Of a stretch of 64,000 bases of DNA, positions 27,368 through 39,237 are shown one piece after another. The stretch is taken from NCBI RefSeq assembly GCF_964340395.1, contig NC_135549.1:24027342-24091341 (forward strand), given 5' to 3'. The stretch's first letter is position 1, and every line of letters begins with the position of its first letter. Below the pieces are notes generated by a model. That model had not been told where the DNA came from. It ran no database searches and saw nothing but the letters and a program-made list of their open reading frames with translations. Both the position numbers and the translations under genes were made by a program. This DNA is from Glandiceps talaboti. Lineage: Eukaryota; Hemichordata; Enteropneusta; Spengelidae.

Positions 27368-27520
27368 TGACGACGTCATTTGTTATGCCTCGAGTACTTT
27401 AGGGGGAAACATGCGACAAGTTGGCTACTGATTTGCATACTGACTGCGCATCATTTGGCGGATTGTGTATAGAACTATAAAAGTGAAGGCATAGGCTCAT
27501 TAAACAGGCTTTCTGTCAGT
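27368..27520 (+). promoter_or_regulatory. core promoter of the GPCR gene
   Basis: TATAAAAG at 27476-27483 is a good TATA box; transcription would start near 27506, giving a 5' UTR of about 150 bases. Upstream are a POU/octamer word ATTTGCAT at 27431-27438 and overlapping CREB/AP-1-type words TGACG (27368-27372) and CGTCA (27374-27378). The TATA box is convincing by position; factor binding is inference. Confidence 0.55.
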
Positions 27521-27656
27521 CTCTCTCTCTCCAGGAACAGTTGCGGCGAGTTTGCGTCTGATAGATCGTACAAATAGTAGTGACAACTGTACACATCTTC
27601 GGCAACATCTGGGATAGATCAGATTTCTACCACGTTCGTGATCGACACTAAGTACT

Positions 27657-28775
27657 ATGAACGGGTTGATATCATACGAAGACTTGCAGAACTACTCCAA
27701 GTGGAACAGTAGTTTTAATGATGCTAACTACACCTTTCCTTACTATGAAAGTAACTCCGATGCATGTGCCATGGAGAGGAGCGTACAACATGTAATAGGA
27801 GCCATATTGACGATTTTAGGGTTAATTGGAAACGGAGCCTTTCTGTACGTCGTTTTAAAGTTACCCTATATGAAGACAGTCACCAATCTATATCTTTGCA
27901 GTCTCGCAGTAGCTGATTTTCTTTACCTAAGCGTTAACTCTGTTACTATTTTCTGCCATTTCGATAATGACTTAGCCTGCCGTCACTTGTTGGCAAATGT
28001 TGCATTTGCTTGTTCAACGGAGTTCCTCATATCTACAAGTTTCCTTGCATCCATCATGATAATCGCATTAATTGGTATAGAGAGATACATCGCCATCAGC
28101 AGACCGTTATCCAAAGGATCGCGAGCATCTCAGCATGGCAGTCGGTGGTTGTTGCTCGTCGTCACTTCGACGTGGTTACCGGCCTTCATTCTTAGCTCAC
28201 CGGCTTTGATACAGTGTTTTTACCCGTTGGCTGAGATTTTCGAAGCTCGTGTTGTCATCACCATGATATCGTTCTTCGTCATGATCGTACTGGTGCTGGT
28301 GTTCTATCTACTCATAGCATGTAAGCTCCTCAAAGCATCTCACAGTGTGATAGCGACACGCAGATCTGCCGGTGAGAACGAGAGACAAGTGATCAGGGTA
28401 TGTTTATTGACAGCCATCGTCTTCGTCATCTGTTTGTGTCCGTATATGGTTCGATTAGTCTTTGACCTGTTGATAGTGAACCGCATCATACCAGTTACCA
28501 ACTACGTTTACTACTGTTTCTATAATCTTGCCATCTTTCTGCTCATCATTAACGCGACAATTAACCCCGTCGTCTACAACGCAGCCAGTCGCCGTTATCG
28601 GCGAGCCTTCAAAGACGCTTTTCTGTGCCGACGAAGACAACCGTCGAGGTATAAAAGTTATATATATAGATCCCAAAGCAGTGAAAACGCTATTGACACG
28701 GGAACCACACTTGTGTACGTTCGAGGGAGGGTTACGTCGGTACGTAAACAGAGGATTCCACTTGAAAAACTTTGA
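27657..28775 (+). CDS. class A (rhodopsin-like) G-protein-coupled receptor, intronless
   Basis: A single 372-codon frame with A at -3 of the start. The N-terminus (1-42) has three N-glycosylation sequons (N12, N17, N24). Seven hydrophobic spans follow at about 43-69, 76-100, 112-145, 163-183, 198-224, 245-270 and 282-309. Class A landmarks: N59 (TM1), LAVAD with D87 (TM2), ERY with R143 (TM3), F256 and P262 (TM6), NPVVY at 303-307 (TM7), a basic helix 8 and C324 as a possible palmitoylation site. C187 in the second loop should pair with a TM3-side cysteine (C119 or C108). Oddities: TM5 lacks the usual proline (M209 at that place) and TM6 has CLCP rather than CWxP. The general look is peptide-receptor-like, but ligand and subfamily are not recognisable. 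It acts at the plasma membrane through G proteins. Confidence 0.95.
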   Translation: MNGLISYEDLQNYSKWNSSFNDANYTFPYYESNSDACAMERSVQHVIGAILTILGLIGNGAFLYVVLKLPYMKTVTNLYLCSLAVADFLYLSVNSVTIFCHFDNDLACRHLLANVAFACSTEFLISTSFLASIMIIALIGIERYIAISRPLSKGSRASQHGSRWLLLVVTSTWLPAFILSSPALIQCFYPLAEIFEARVVITMISFFVMIVLVLVFYLLIACKLLKASHSVIATRRSAGENERQVIRVCLLTAIVFVICLCPYMVRLVFDLLIVNRIIPVTNYVYYCFYNLAIFLLIINATINPVVYNAASRRYRRAFKDAFLCRRRQPSRYKSYIYRSQSSENAIDTGTTLVYVRGRVTSVRKQRIPLEKL

Positions 28776-28800
28776 GATGACTTATACATTTCTTTTTTTT

Positions 28801-28821
28801 TAAATTTACTTACACGCACAT

Positions 28822-28862
<41 letters not shown>

Positions 28863-28876
28863 AATTTACTTACACG
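28801..28876. repeat. (CATATA)n flanked by a 16-bp direct repeat
   Basis: TAAATTTACTTACACG occurs at 28801-28816 and again at 28861-28876, exactly 60 bp apart, with CATATA units between. Confidence 0.85.
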
Positions 28877-29191
28877 TTCACAATTTGAACATTAATATGG
28901 GTAACTACTGTCAATGTCAAACGAGAGAGAATCTTTATCTTATCAATGTATTTTACAAGTACATAACTTCAGTAAATATATGGACTTGCAAACTTCGACT
29001 GTCATAGTTGTTCATGGAGTGAGTAGAATTTTCCGACAACGGTATAGGCGAACGTGAATCATGGAAGAATTTGAAAAGTGGTATAGCGGGAAAGGATGTA
29101 CTGTACCACACGAACTATACCTACACAAAGTATATACAATTTATTCAGTTTCAAGTATTATTTCACAATTAAAAATGCATAAATGGTGTTT

Positions 29192-29197
29192 AATAAA
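29192..29197 (+). terminator. possible polyadenylation signal of the GPCR gene
   Basis: AATAAA 417 bases after the stop codon; the first canonical signal on this strand after the gene. Confidence 0.35.
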
Positions 29198-29945
29198 ATC
29201 GAAAATCAAAAAGTTTGAGTCAGTTGGAGTTTTTGTAGCATATTGCGTAGATTTGCGTGTGTTGACGATGGAAAGAAGTGCGTTTTCAACTTGGTAAATA
29301 AATTTGCATATGAAATATCGTCACAACACTTACATACATATTGCCCGTGGGCAATATACGCCTCATCACTTGCCCGGATGTTCTTATTTGGAATTACGAG
29401 AAGGTTGCATTATATTGACGCATTTAATAATATATATACACATATTATCTTCCCGGTAAATCTTTTGACACTAAACTCCAAGCTGAAGGTTGCTTCTGGC
29501 AAATTGCACACTATATAGGAGAATAGTTATTCGGGACGGGGGAAGAGTTATTGGAGGATTTCGTCATCGGCACAACTCGGCCCCCTTCTTGTACAACAAA
29601 ATAGTAATCATGATCACAGCAAATTAATGTTCTTGAAAACATGATAACACCACCCCACCCCACCCCCTTATTTTTAACATGCCGCGAAAATTACCCGTAT
29701 TCAAAGAAGACACTCTTAATTCCAAATTTGACATTGCAAATAAAACCACTGGCTGTTACAAGACGGAAGCTTTATATAGCAGCAATTAACATTTGTATAC
29801 AGTTGCAAGTCTTACAAAAGGTAATTACAGTATCATCATGACGGTAAAAAAACAGGTGCATATGATGACCATTTTCATCCATAGGGGAGGGTTTGATAGA
29901 GGTATGCCCCTCTTAATGGGGAGGGGGGTCCCGAGAACGCAAACA

Positions 29946-32900
29946 GGTAGGTAATACATGTACAGTAACTAGTATGACAGGTAATACATGTACAGTAACT
30001 AGTATGGTAGGTAATACATGTACAGTAACTAGTATGGTAGGTAATACATGTACAGTAACTAGTATGGTAGGTAATACATGTACAGTAACTAGTATGGTAG
30101 GTAATACATGTACAGTAACTAGTATGGTAGGTAATACATGTACAGTAACTAGTATGGTAGGTAATACATGTACAGTAACTAGTATGGTAGGTAATACATG
30201 TAGTATGGTAGGTAATACATGTACAGTAACTAGTATGGTAGGTAATACATGTACAGTAACTAGTATGGTAGGTAATACATGTACAGTAACTAGTATGGTA
30301 GGTAATACATGTACAGTAACTAGTATGGTAGGTAATACATGTACAGTAACTAGTATGGTAGGTAATACATGTACAGTAACTAGTATGGCAGGTAATACAT
30401 GTACAGTAACTAGTATGGTAGGTAATACATGTACAGTAACTATTATGGTAGGTAATACATGTACAGTAACTAGTATGGTAGGTAATACATGTACAGTAAC
30501 TAGTATGGCAGGTAATACATGTACAGTAACTAGTATGGTAGGTAATACATGTACAGTAACTATTATGGTAGGTAATACATGTACAGTAACTAGTATGGCA
30601 GGTAATACATGTACAGTAACTATTATGGTTGGTAATACATGTACAGTAACTAGTATGGTAGGTAATACATGTACAGTAACTAGTATGGTAGGTAATACAT
30701 GTAGTATGGTAGGTAATACATGTACAGTAACTAGTATGGTAGGTAATACATGTACAGTAACTAGTATGGTAGGTAATACATGTACAGTAACTAGTATGGC
30801 AGGTAATACATGTACAGTAACTAGTATGGCAGGTAATACATGTACAGTAACTAGTATGGTAGGTAATACATGTACAGTAACTATTATGGTAGGTAATACA
30901 TGTACAGTAACTAGTATGGTAGGTAATACATGTACAGTAACTAGTATGGCAGGTAATACATTTACAGTAACTAGTATGGTAGGTAATACATGTACAGTAA
31001 CTATTATGGTAGGTAATACATGTACAGTAACTAGTATGGCAGGTAATACATGTACAGTAACTATTATGGTTGGTAATACATGTACAGTAACTAGTATGGT
31101 AGGTAATACATGTACAGTAACTAGTATGGTAGGTAATACATGTAGTATGGTAGGTAATACATGTACAGTAACTAGTATGGTAGGTAATACATGTACAGTA
31201 ACTAGTATGGTAGGTAATACATGTACAGTAACTAGTATGGCAGGTAATACATGTACAGTAACTAGTATGGTAGGTAATACATGTAGAGTAACTAGTATGG
31301 TAGGTAATACATGTACAGTAACTAGTATGGTAGGTAATACATGTACAGTAACTATTTTGGCAGGTAATACATGTACAGTAACTAGTATGGTTGGTAATAT
31401 ATGTACAGTAACTAGTATGGTAGGTAATACATGTACAGTAACTAGTATGGTTGGTGATACATGTACAGTAACTAGTATGGTAGGTAATACATGTACAGTA
31501 ACTAGTATGGTAGGTAATACATGTACAGTAACTAGTATGACAGGTAATACATGTACAGTAACTAGTATGGTAGGTAATACATGTACAGTAACTAGTATGG
31601 TAGGTAATACATGTACAGTAACTAGTATGGTAGGTAATACATGTACAGTAACTAGTATGGTAGGTAATACATGTACAGTAACTAGTATGGCAGGTAATAC
31701 AAGTAGAGTAACTAGTATGGTAGGTAATACATGTACAGTAACTATTATGGTAGATAATACATGTACAGTAACTAGTATGGTAGGTAATACATGTACAGTA
31801 ACTATTATGGTAGGTAATACATGTACAGTAACTAGTATGGTTGGTAATACATGTACAGTAACTAGTATGGTAGGTAATACATGTACAGTAACTATTTTGG
31901 TAGGTGATACATGTACAGTAACTATTATGGTAGGTAATACATGTACAGTAACTAGTATGGTTGGTAATACATGTACAGTAACTATTATGGTAGGTAATAC
32001 ATGTACAGTAACTAGTATGGTAGGTAATACATGTACAGTAACTATTATGGTAGGTGATACATGTACAGTAACTATTATGGTAGGTAATACATGTACAGTA
32101 ACTAGTATGGTAGGTATACATGTACAGTAACTAGTATGGTTGGTAATACATGTACAGTAACTATTTTGGCAGGTAATACATGTACAGTAACTAGTATGGT
32201 AGGTAATACATGTACAGTAACTAGTATGGTTGGTAATACATGTACAGTAACTAGTATGGTTGGTAATACATGTACAGTAACTAGTATGGTTGGTATACAT
32301 GTACAGTAACTAGTATGGTTGGTAATACATGTACAGTAACTAGTATGGTTGGGAATATATGTATAGTAACTAGTATGGTTGGTATACATGTACAGTAACT
32401 AGTATGGTTGGTAATACATGTACAGTAACTATTTTGGCAGGTAATACATGTACAGTAACTAGTATGGTAGGTAATACATGTACAGTAACTAGTATGGTTG
32501 GTAATACATGTACAGTAACTAGTATGGTTGGTAATACATGTACAGTAACTAGTATGGTAGGTAATACATGTACAGTAACTAGTATGGTAGGTAATACATG
32601 TACAGTAACTAGTATGGTAGGTAATACATGTACAGTAACTAGTATGGTAGGTAATACATGTACAGTAACTAGTATGGCAGGTAATACATGTACAGTAACT
32701 ATTTTGGCAGGTAATACATGTACAGTAACTAGTATGGTAGGTAATACATGTACAGTAACTAGTATGGTAGGTAATACATGTACAGTAACTAGTATGGCAG
32801 GTAATACATGTACAGTAACTAGTATGGTAGGTAATACATGTAGAGTAACTAGTATGGTAGGTAATACATGTACAGTAACTGCTATGGTAGGTAATACATG

Positions 32901-35900
32901 TAGAGTAACTTGTATGGCAGGTAATACATGTAGAGTAACTTGTATGGCAGGTAATACATGTAGAGTAACTAGTATGGTAGGTAATACATGTAGAGTAACT
33001 AGTATGGTAGGTAATACATGTAGAGTAACTAGTATGGTAGGTAATACATGTACAGTAACTAGTATGGCAGGTAATACATGTAGAGTAACTAATATGGTAG
33101 GTAATACATGTACAGTAACTAGTATGGTAGGTAATACATGTACAGTAACTAGTATGGTAGGTAATACATGTACAGTAACTAGTATGGTAGGTAATACATG
33201 TACAGTAACTAGTATGGTTGGTAATACATGTACAGTAACTAGTATGGTAGGTAATACATGTACAGTAACTAGTATGGTAGGTAATACATGTACAGTAACT
33301 AGTATGGTAGGTAATACATGTACAGTAACTAGTATGGTAGGTAATACATGTACAGTAACTAGTATGGTAGGTAATACATGTACAGTAACTAGTATGACAG
33401 GTAATACATGTACAGTAACTATTATGGTAGGTAATACATGTACAGTAACTAGTATGGTAGGTAATACATGTACAGTAACTAGTATGGTAGGTAATACATG
33501 TACAGTAACTAGTATGACAGGTAATACATGTACAGTAACTAATATGGTAGGTAATACATGTACAGTAACTAGTATGGTAGGTAATACATGTACAGTAACT
33601 AGTATGGCAGGTAATACATGTAGAGTAACTAGTATGGTAGGTAATACATGTACAGTAACTATTATAGTAGGTAATACATGTACAGTAACTAGTATGGTAG
33701 GTAATACATGTACAGTAACTAGTATGGTAGGTAATACATGTACAGTAACTAGTATGGTAGGTAATACATGTACAGTAACTAGTATGGTAGGTAATACATG
33801 TACAGTAACTAGTATGGTAGGTAATATATGTACAGTAACTAGTATGGTAGGTAATACATGTACAGTAACTAGTATGGTAGGTAATACATGTACAGTAACT
33901 AGTATGGTAGGTAATATATGTACAGTAACTAGTATGGTAGGTAATATATGTACAGTAACTAGTATGGTAGGTAATACATGTACAGTAACTATTATGGTAG
34001 GTAATACATGTACAGTAACTAGTATGGTAGGTAATACATGTACAGTAACTAGTATGGTAGGTAATACATGTACAGTAACTAGTATGGCAGGTAATACATG
34101 TACAGTAACTAGTATGGCAGGTAATACATGTACAGTAACTAGTATGGTAGGTGATACATGTACAGTAACTATTATGGTAGGTAATACATGTACGGTAACT
34201 AGTATGGTAGGTAATACATGTACAGTAACTATTTTGGCAGGTAATACATGTACAGTAACTAGTATGGTAGGTAATACATGTACAGTAACTATTATGGTAG
34301 GTAATACATGTACAGTAACTAGTATGGTAGGTAATACATGTACAGTAACTATTATGGTAGGTAATACATGTACAGTAACTAGTATGGCAGGTAATACATG
34401 TACGGTAACTAGTATGGTAGGTAATACATGTACAGTAACTATTTTGGCAGGTAATACATGTACAGTAACTAGTATGGTAGGTAATACATGTACAGTAACT
34501 AGTATGGTTGGTAATACATGTACAGTAACTATTATGGTAGGTGATACATGTACAGTAACTATTATGGTAGGTAATACATGTACAGTAACTAGTATGGTAG
34601 GTAATACATGTACAGTAACTAGTATGGTTGGTAATACATGTACAGTAACTAGTATGGCAGGTAATACATGTACAGTAACTATTTTGGCAGGTAATACATG
34701 TACAGTAACTAGTATGGTAGGTAATACATGTACGGTAACTTGCATGGTTGGTAATATATGTAGACTAACTAGTATGGTAGGTAATACATGTACGGTAACT
34801 AGTATGGTAGGTAATATATGTAGAGTAACTAGTATGGTAGGTAATACATGTACAGTAACTATTTTGGCAGGTAATACATGTACAGTAACTAGTATGGTAG
34901 GTAATACATGTACGGTAACTTGCATGGTTGGTAATATATGTACAGTAACTAGTATGGTAGGTGATATATGTAGAGTAACTAGTATGGTAGGTGATATATG
35001 TAGAGTAACTAGTATGGTAGGTAATACATGTACGGTAACTAGTATGGTAGGTAATACATGTACAGTAACTAGTATGGTAGGTAATACATGTACAGTAACT
35101 AGTATGGTAGGTAATACATGTACAGTAACTAGTATGGTAGGTAATACATGTAGAGTAACTAGTATGGTAGGTAATACATGTAGAGTAACTAGTATGGTAG
35201 GTAATACATGTAGAGTAACTAGTATGGTAGGTAATACATGTAGAGTAACTAGTATGGTAGGTAATACATGTACATGTACAGTAACTTGTATGGTTTGTAA
35301 TACATGTACAGTAACTAGTATGGTAGGTAATACATGTACAGTAACTATTATGGTAGGTAATACATGTACAGTAACTAGTATGGTAGGTAATACATGTACA
35401 GTAACTTGTATGGTTGGTAATACATGTACAGTAACTAGTATGGCAGGTAATACATGTACAGTAACTATTTTGGCAGGTAATACATGTACAGTAACTAGTA
35501 TGGCAGGTAATACATGTAGAGTAACTAGTATGGTAGGTAATACATGTACAGTAACTATTTTGGCAGGTAATACATGTACAGTAACTAGTATGGTAGGTAA
35601 TACATGTACAGTAACTTGTATGGTTGGTAATACATGTACAGTAACTAGTATGGCAGGTAATACATGTACAGTAACTATTTTGGCAGGTAATACATGTACA
35701 GTAACTAGTATGGTAGGTAATACATGTACAGTAACTAGTATGGTAGGTAATACATGTACAGTAACTAGTATGGTAGGTAATACATGTACAGTAACTAGTA
35801 TGGTAGGTAATACATGTACAGTAACTATTATGGTAGGTAATACATGTACAGTAACTAGTATGGTAGGTAATACATGTACAGTAACTAGTATGGTAGGTAA

Positions 35901-36436
35901 TACATGTAGAGTAACTATTATGGCAGGTAATACATGTACAGTAACTATTATGGTAGGTAATACATGTACAGTAACTAGTATGGTAGGTAATACATGTACA
36001 GTAACTAGTATGGTAGGTAATACATGTACAGTAACTATTATGGTAGGTAATACATGTACAGTAACTATTATGGTAGGTAATACATGTACGGTAACTTGCA
36101 TGGTTGGTAATATATGTATAGTAACTAGTATGGTTGGTATACATGTACAGTAACTTGTATGGCAGGTAATACATGTACAGTAACTAGTATGGTAGGTAAT
36201 ACATGTACAGTAACTTGCATGGTTGGTAATATATGTATAGTAACTAGTATGGTTGGTATACATGTACAGTAACTAGTATGGTAGGTAATACATGTACAGT
36301 AACTAGTATGGCAGGTAATACATGTACAGTAACTGCTATTTTTAATACATGTACAGTAACTGCTGTGGTAGGTAATACATGTACAGTAACTAGGTAATAC
36401 ATGTACAGTAACTGCTATGGTAGTTAATACATGTAT
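29946..36436. repeat. 6.5-kb minisatellite of a 30-bp unit (about 216 copies)
   Basis: The unit is built from GGTAATACATGTACAG followed by TAACTAGTATGGTA and contains the palindromes TACATGTA and ACTAGT. Variants include GGCAGG, GGTTGG, TAGAGTAAC, ACTATTATGG and ACTATTTTGG. Because 30 is a multiple of three and one plus and two minus frames of the unit lack stops, frames of up to about 1300 codons appear; they are periodic decapeptides (such as GNTCTVTSMV) with no splice or start signals and are not genes. Shortened units lacking nine bases occur three times (see findings). The 3' end decays near 36340-36430 into degenerate units. Confidence 0.97.
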
Positions 36437-36441
36437 ATGTG

Positions 36442-36442
<1 letters not shown>

Positions 36443-36502
<60 letters not shown>
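36443..36502. repeat. (GTT)n microsatellite at the end of the minisatellite
   Basis: About 20 GTT units directly after the last degenerate 30-bp unit. Confidence 0.95.
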
Positions 36503-37545
36503 AAATAACAGCTAACATTTATCGACATCACAGTGTGTAAAGTGATAATGAATGCCGTATGTAAGAAATGTAAGAACATCGCAAAAACGCCACAATTCAG
36601 ATATGATCATGACATTATATTGCAAAAATCAATTGTCGTTCCATATCAATCCAAACCACAGTGAACATTTTCGAAACAGATCTAGAATGACCCCCGCCCC
36701 TCCAATCTTTCAATTTCAAACACATATACCTATTATGACCCGCTTTACCTACCCCCCCCCCCCCGCCGAAGAAACTGATTGTTCCCTTGGCTTCCGATCA
36801 AAACTAGGTACTTAAATTCATCGAATCATTGTTGACATATGGATGGCGATACTAATATTAAAACACTTCTGTCTGCACGGTTACGTTGTTGATGTATTTG
36901 TATGTAAACCATATGAACAAGCAATCACTTGTATATGAATTTAATTCACTGTACTTTCACCAGAACATACGGCCAGTGTTTCTTCTTCCCTGTAGGATTG
37001 GATATCGAGTCAACGGTCAATTGCAAATTGTTGCTATCCGTCCTGTCATATTTAAAACTTGTATCATTTTTTTTTTATAAATCACCGTGTCGAGGCTGAT
37101 TATACGCTGATAACAACGATTTGTAGGAGTGAGTACATTCTATACTGTAATGTGAACAAAGAGGAAGGAGCTTTCCGTGCCTTCGAATTCTGATCTAACT
37201 GAGCGATCGCCATGTCTATATAAATCTTAATATTCTTTATTAGCGTAATTATACCCAGAGGAGTGGACATCTGATTGCAGAGACGCGTACATGTACATGT
37301 ATACTCTTGTAGGCCAGATTTGTCACTTTAATATTGTGTCTATATCCTTCAAACTGCCAACACCCTGCACTCTGCTTTGATGTTTACCTGAAGAAATCGT
37401 TGCTCTTAGTATTACTTCACAACATACGATCTGTAGGGATAATTAGTATGTTATCATTTCAAATATGGGAATTTTGGTTGAAGGTAAATTATGATAAAAG
37501 GATTCGAGTACAGACGGAGACACAAGGGGGAACAAGAAAATATCT

Positions 37546-37697
<152 letters not shown>

Positions 37698-37803
37698 GTG
37701 ATGAACTCAACAAAACCACATCTACCTTCATTTAAAGTAGAGTAAACTATACTATACTAGACAATAGACTAACTTCAACTAGATGTTACTATTCTTGCCT
37801 CGG

Positions 37804-37872
37804 ACTAGACTAGACTAGACTAGACTAGACTAGACTAGACTAGACTAGACTAGACCAGACTAGACTAGACTA
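37804..37872. repeat. (TAGAC)n pentanucleotide array
   Basis: About 14 units with one CAGAC variant. Confidence 0.95.
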
Positions 37873-37942
37873 GGATAGAGTGGGCTATAAATTAAACCCC
37901 AAAAAGAGTGAAAAACTAAAGGCAAGGCAACAATGCAAGGTA

Positions 37943-38268
37943 AAGTCAAGTCAAGTCAAGTCAAGCCAGGTCAAGTTCAGTCCAGCAAGGTGAGGTGAGG
38001 TGAGGTGAGGTGAGGTAAGGTAAGGTAAGGTAAGGTAAGGTAAGGTAAGGTAAGGTAAGGTAAGGTAGAGTAAAGTAAAGTAAAGTAAAATAGAGTAAAG
38101 TAAAGTAAAGTAAAGTAAAGTAAAGTAAAGTAAAGTAAAGTAAAGTAAAGTAAGGTAAGGTAAGGTAAGGTAAGGTAAGGCAAGGCAAGGCAAATCAAGG
38201 CATGGTAAAGTAAAGTAAGACAAGGCAAGGCAAGGTAAAGTAAAGTAAAGTAAAGTAAAGTAAAGTAA
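37943..38268. repeat. 330-bp compound pentanucleotide array
   Basis: CAAGT, then GAGGT, AAGGT, AAAGT, AAGGT, AAGGC and AAAGT blocks in succession. The blocks keep the five-base frame and differ by single transitions. Confidence 0.95.
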
Positions 38269-38890
38269 AAACCCACATTCAACCAAATTAAATATATTTA
38301 TGATACGTGGTTAATCTGTTACGTTTGTTGCAACGACAAAAAAACGAACGAACTATGCAACTTGAATGTTAAGGGAACAGATGAAGTCAGAAAAAAATTC
38401 CTTCAATTTATGGCTTGATGCAAATTTTGTTGACATCAATCATCCTGATTCGGGTAATCTTTAACATTTGCTTCCGTAAAAAGCAACGGTGTATGAGATC
38501 ATGACATTAGCTCATTTGATGTATAGGTAATTAAATGTTGAGAAATACATCATACAAATGATCCCCTGAACCGTGTTTCAATAATGCCTGTAGGCTACAA
38601 GTAACATCAAATAATACTTAGTCTGATTTATGAGACATTATTTACTGGATCATTTCAATCCGATATACTTGTAAAATTTCGTTTTTTGACAGCATATTTA
38701 TTTTGTACTATTGTCAGTTTTATTTCCACTGATCGATACAATCAGAATAGCTCTTGATCGGAGTATACCGTATGTCGATACCATTAATGATACAATCGAG
38801 ATATCAGCTGGTAGTTTTAGCTCGGTTTTAGCTTGTGAAAATACCTACGAAAACAAACATATGTACTACAGATAATGATTTTCTCTCTGA

Positions 38891-38948
38891 CATACATACA
38901 TACATACATACATACATACATACATACATACATACATACGTACATACT
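38891..38948. repeat. (TACA)n microsatellite
   Basis: About 14 units, one with a C-to-G change near the end. Confidence 0.95.
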
Positions 38949-39178
38949 CCGACAATATTATCTATTTGAAATATATTTTAATAGTTTCAACACATGTTCC
39001 AGACATGCATCAGTCTATGTACGTAAATGCTAAGTATATTGTAAGTGCTGCAGACCGACGGGAACACCTAAACAGATAAACTTGCACAGTCTAGTTTTAA
39101 CTTTAATCTATTGTCTGCAATATATGTATCAAAAATAATATTAATGCACTGTGTACCAAACAGATGTATCAAAACGTA

Positions 39179-39179
<1 letters not shown>

Positions 39180-39237
<58 letters not shown>
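39180..39237. repeat. (GT)n microsatellite
   Basis: About 29 GT units. Confidence 0.95.

Larger units (their letters stand above)
28776..29945. other. GPCR 3' flank and intergenic DNA
   Basis: Contains the (CATATA)n tract at 28801-28876, an AATAAA at 29192-29197 that could end the GPCR transcript, and a perfect 20-bp palindrome at 29338-29357. No other gene seen; the 29061-29297 and 29243-29518 frames are unconvincing. Confidence 0.5.

Noticed and set aside
29875-36263. Very long open frames (470 to about 1300 codons) on both strands
   Set aside because: They are translations of the 30-bp minisatellite. The peptides are exact ten-residue periods, frames are open only because the unit is a multiple of three, and variants are spread over all codon positions.
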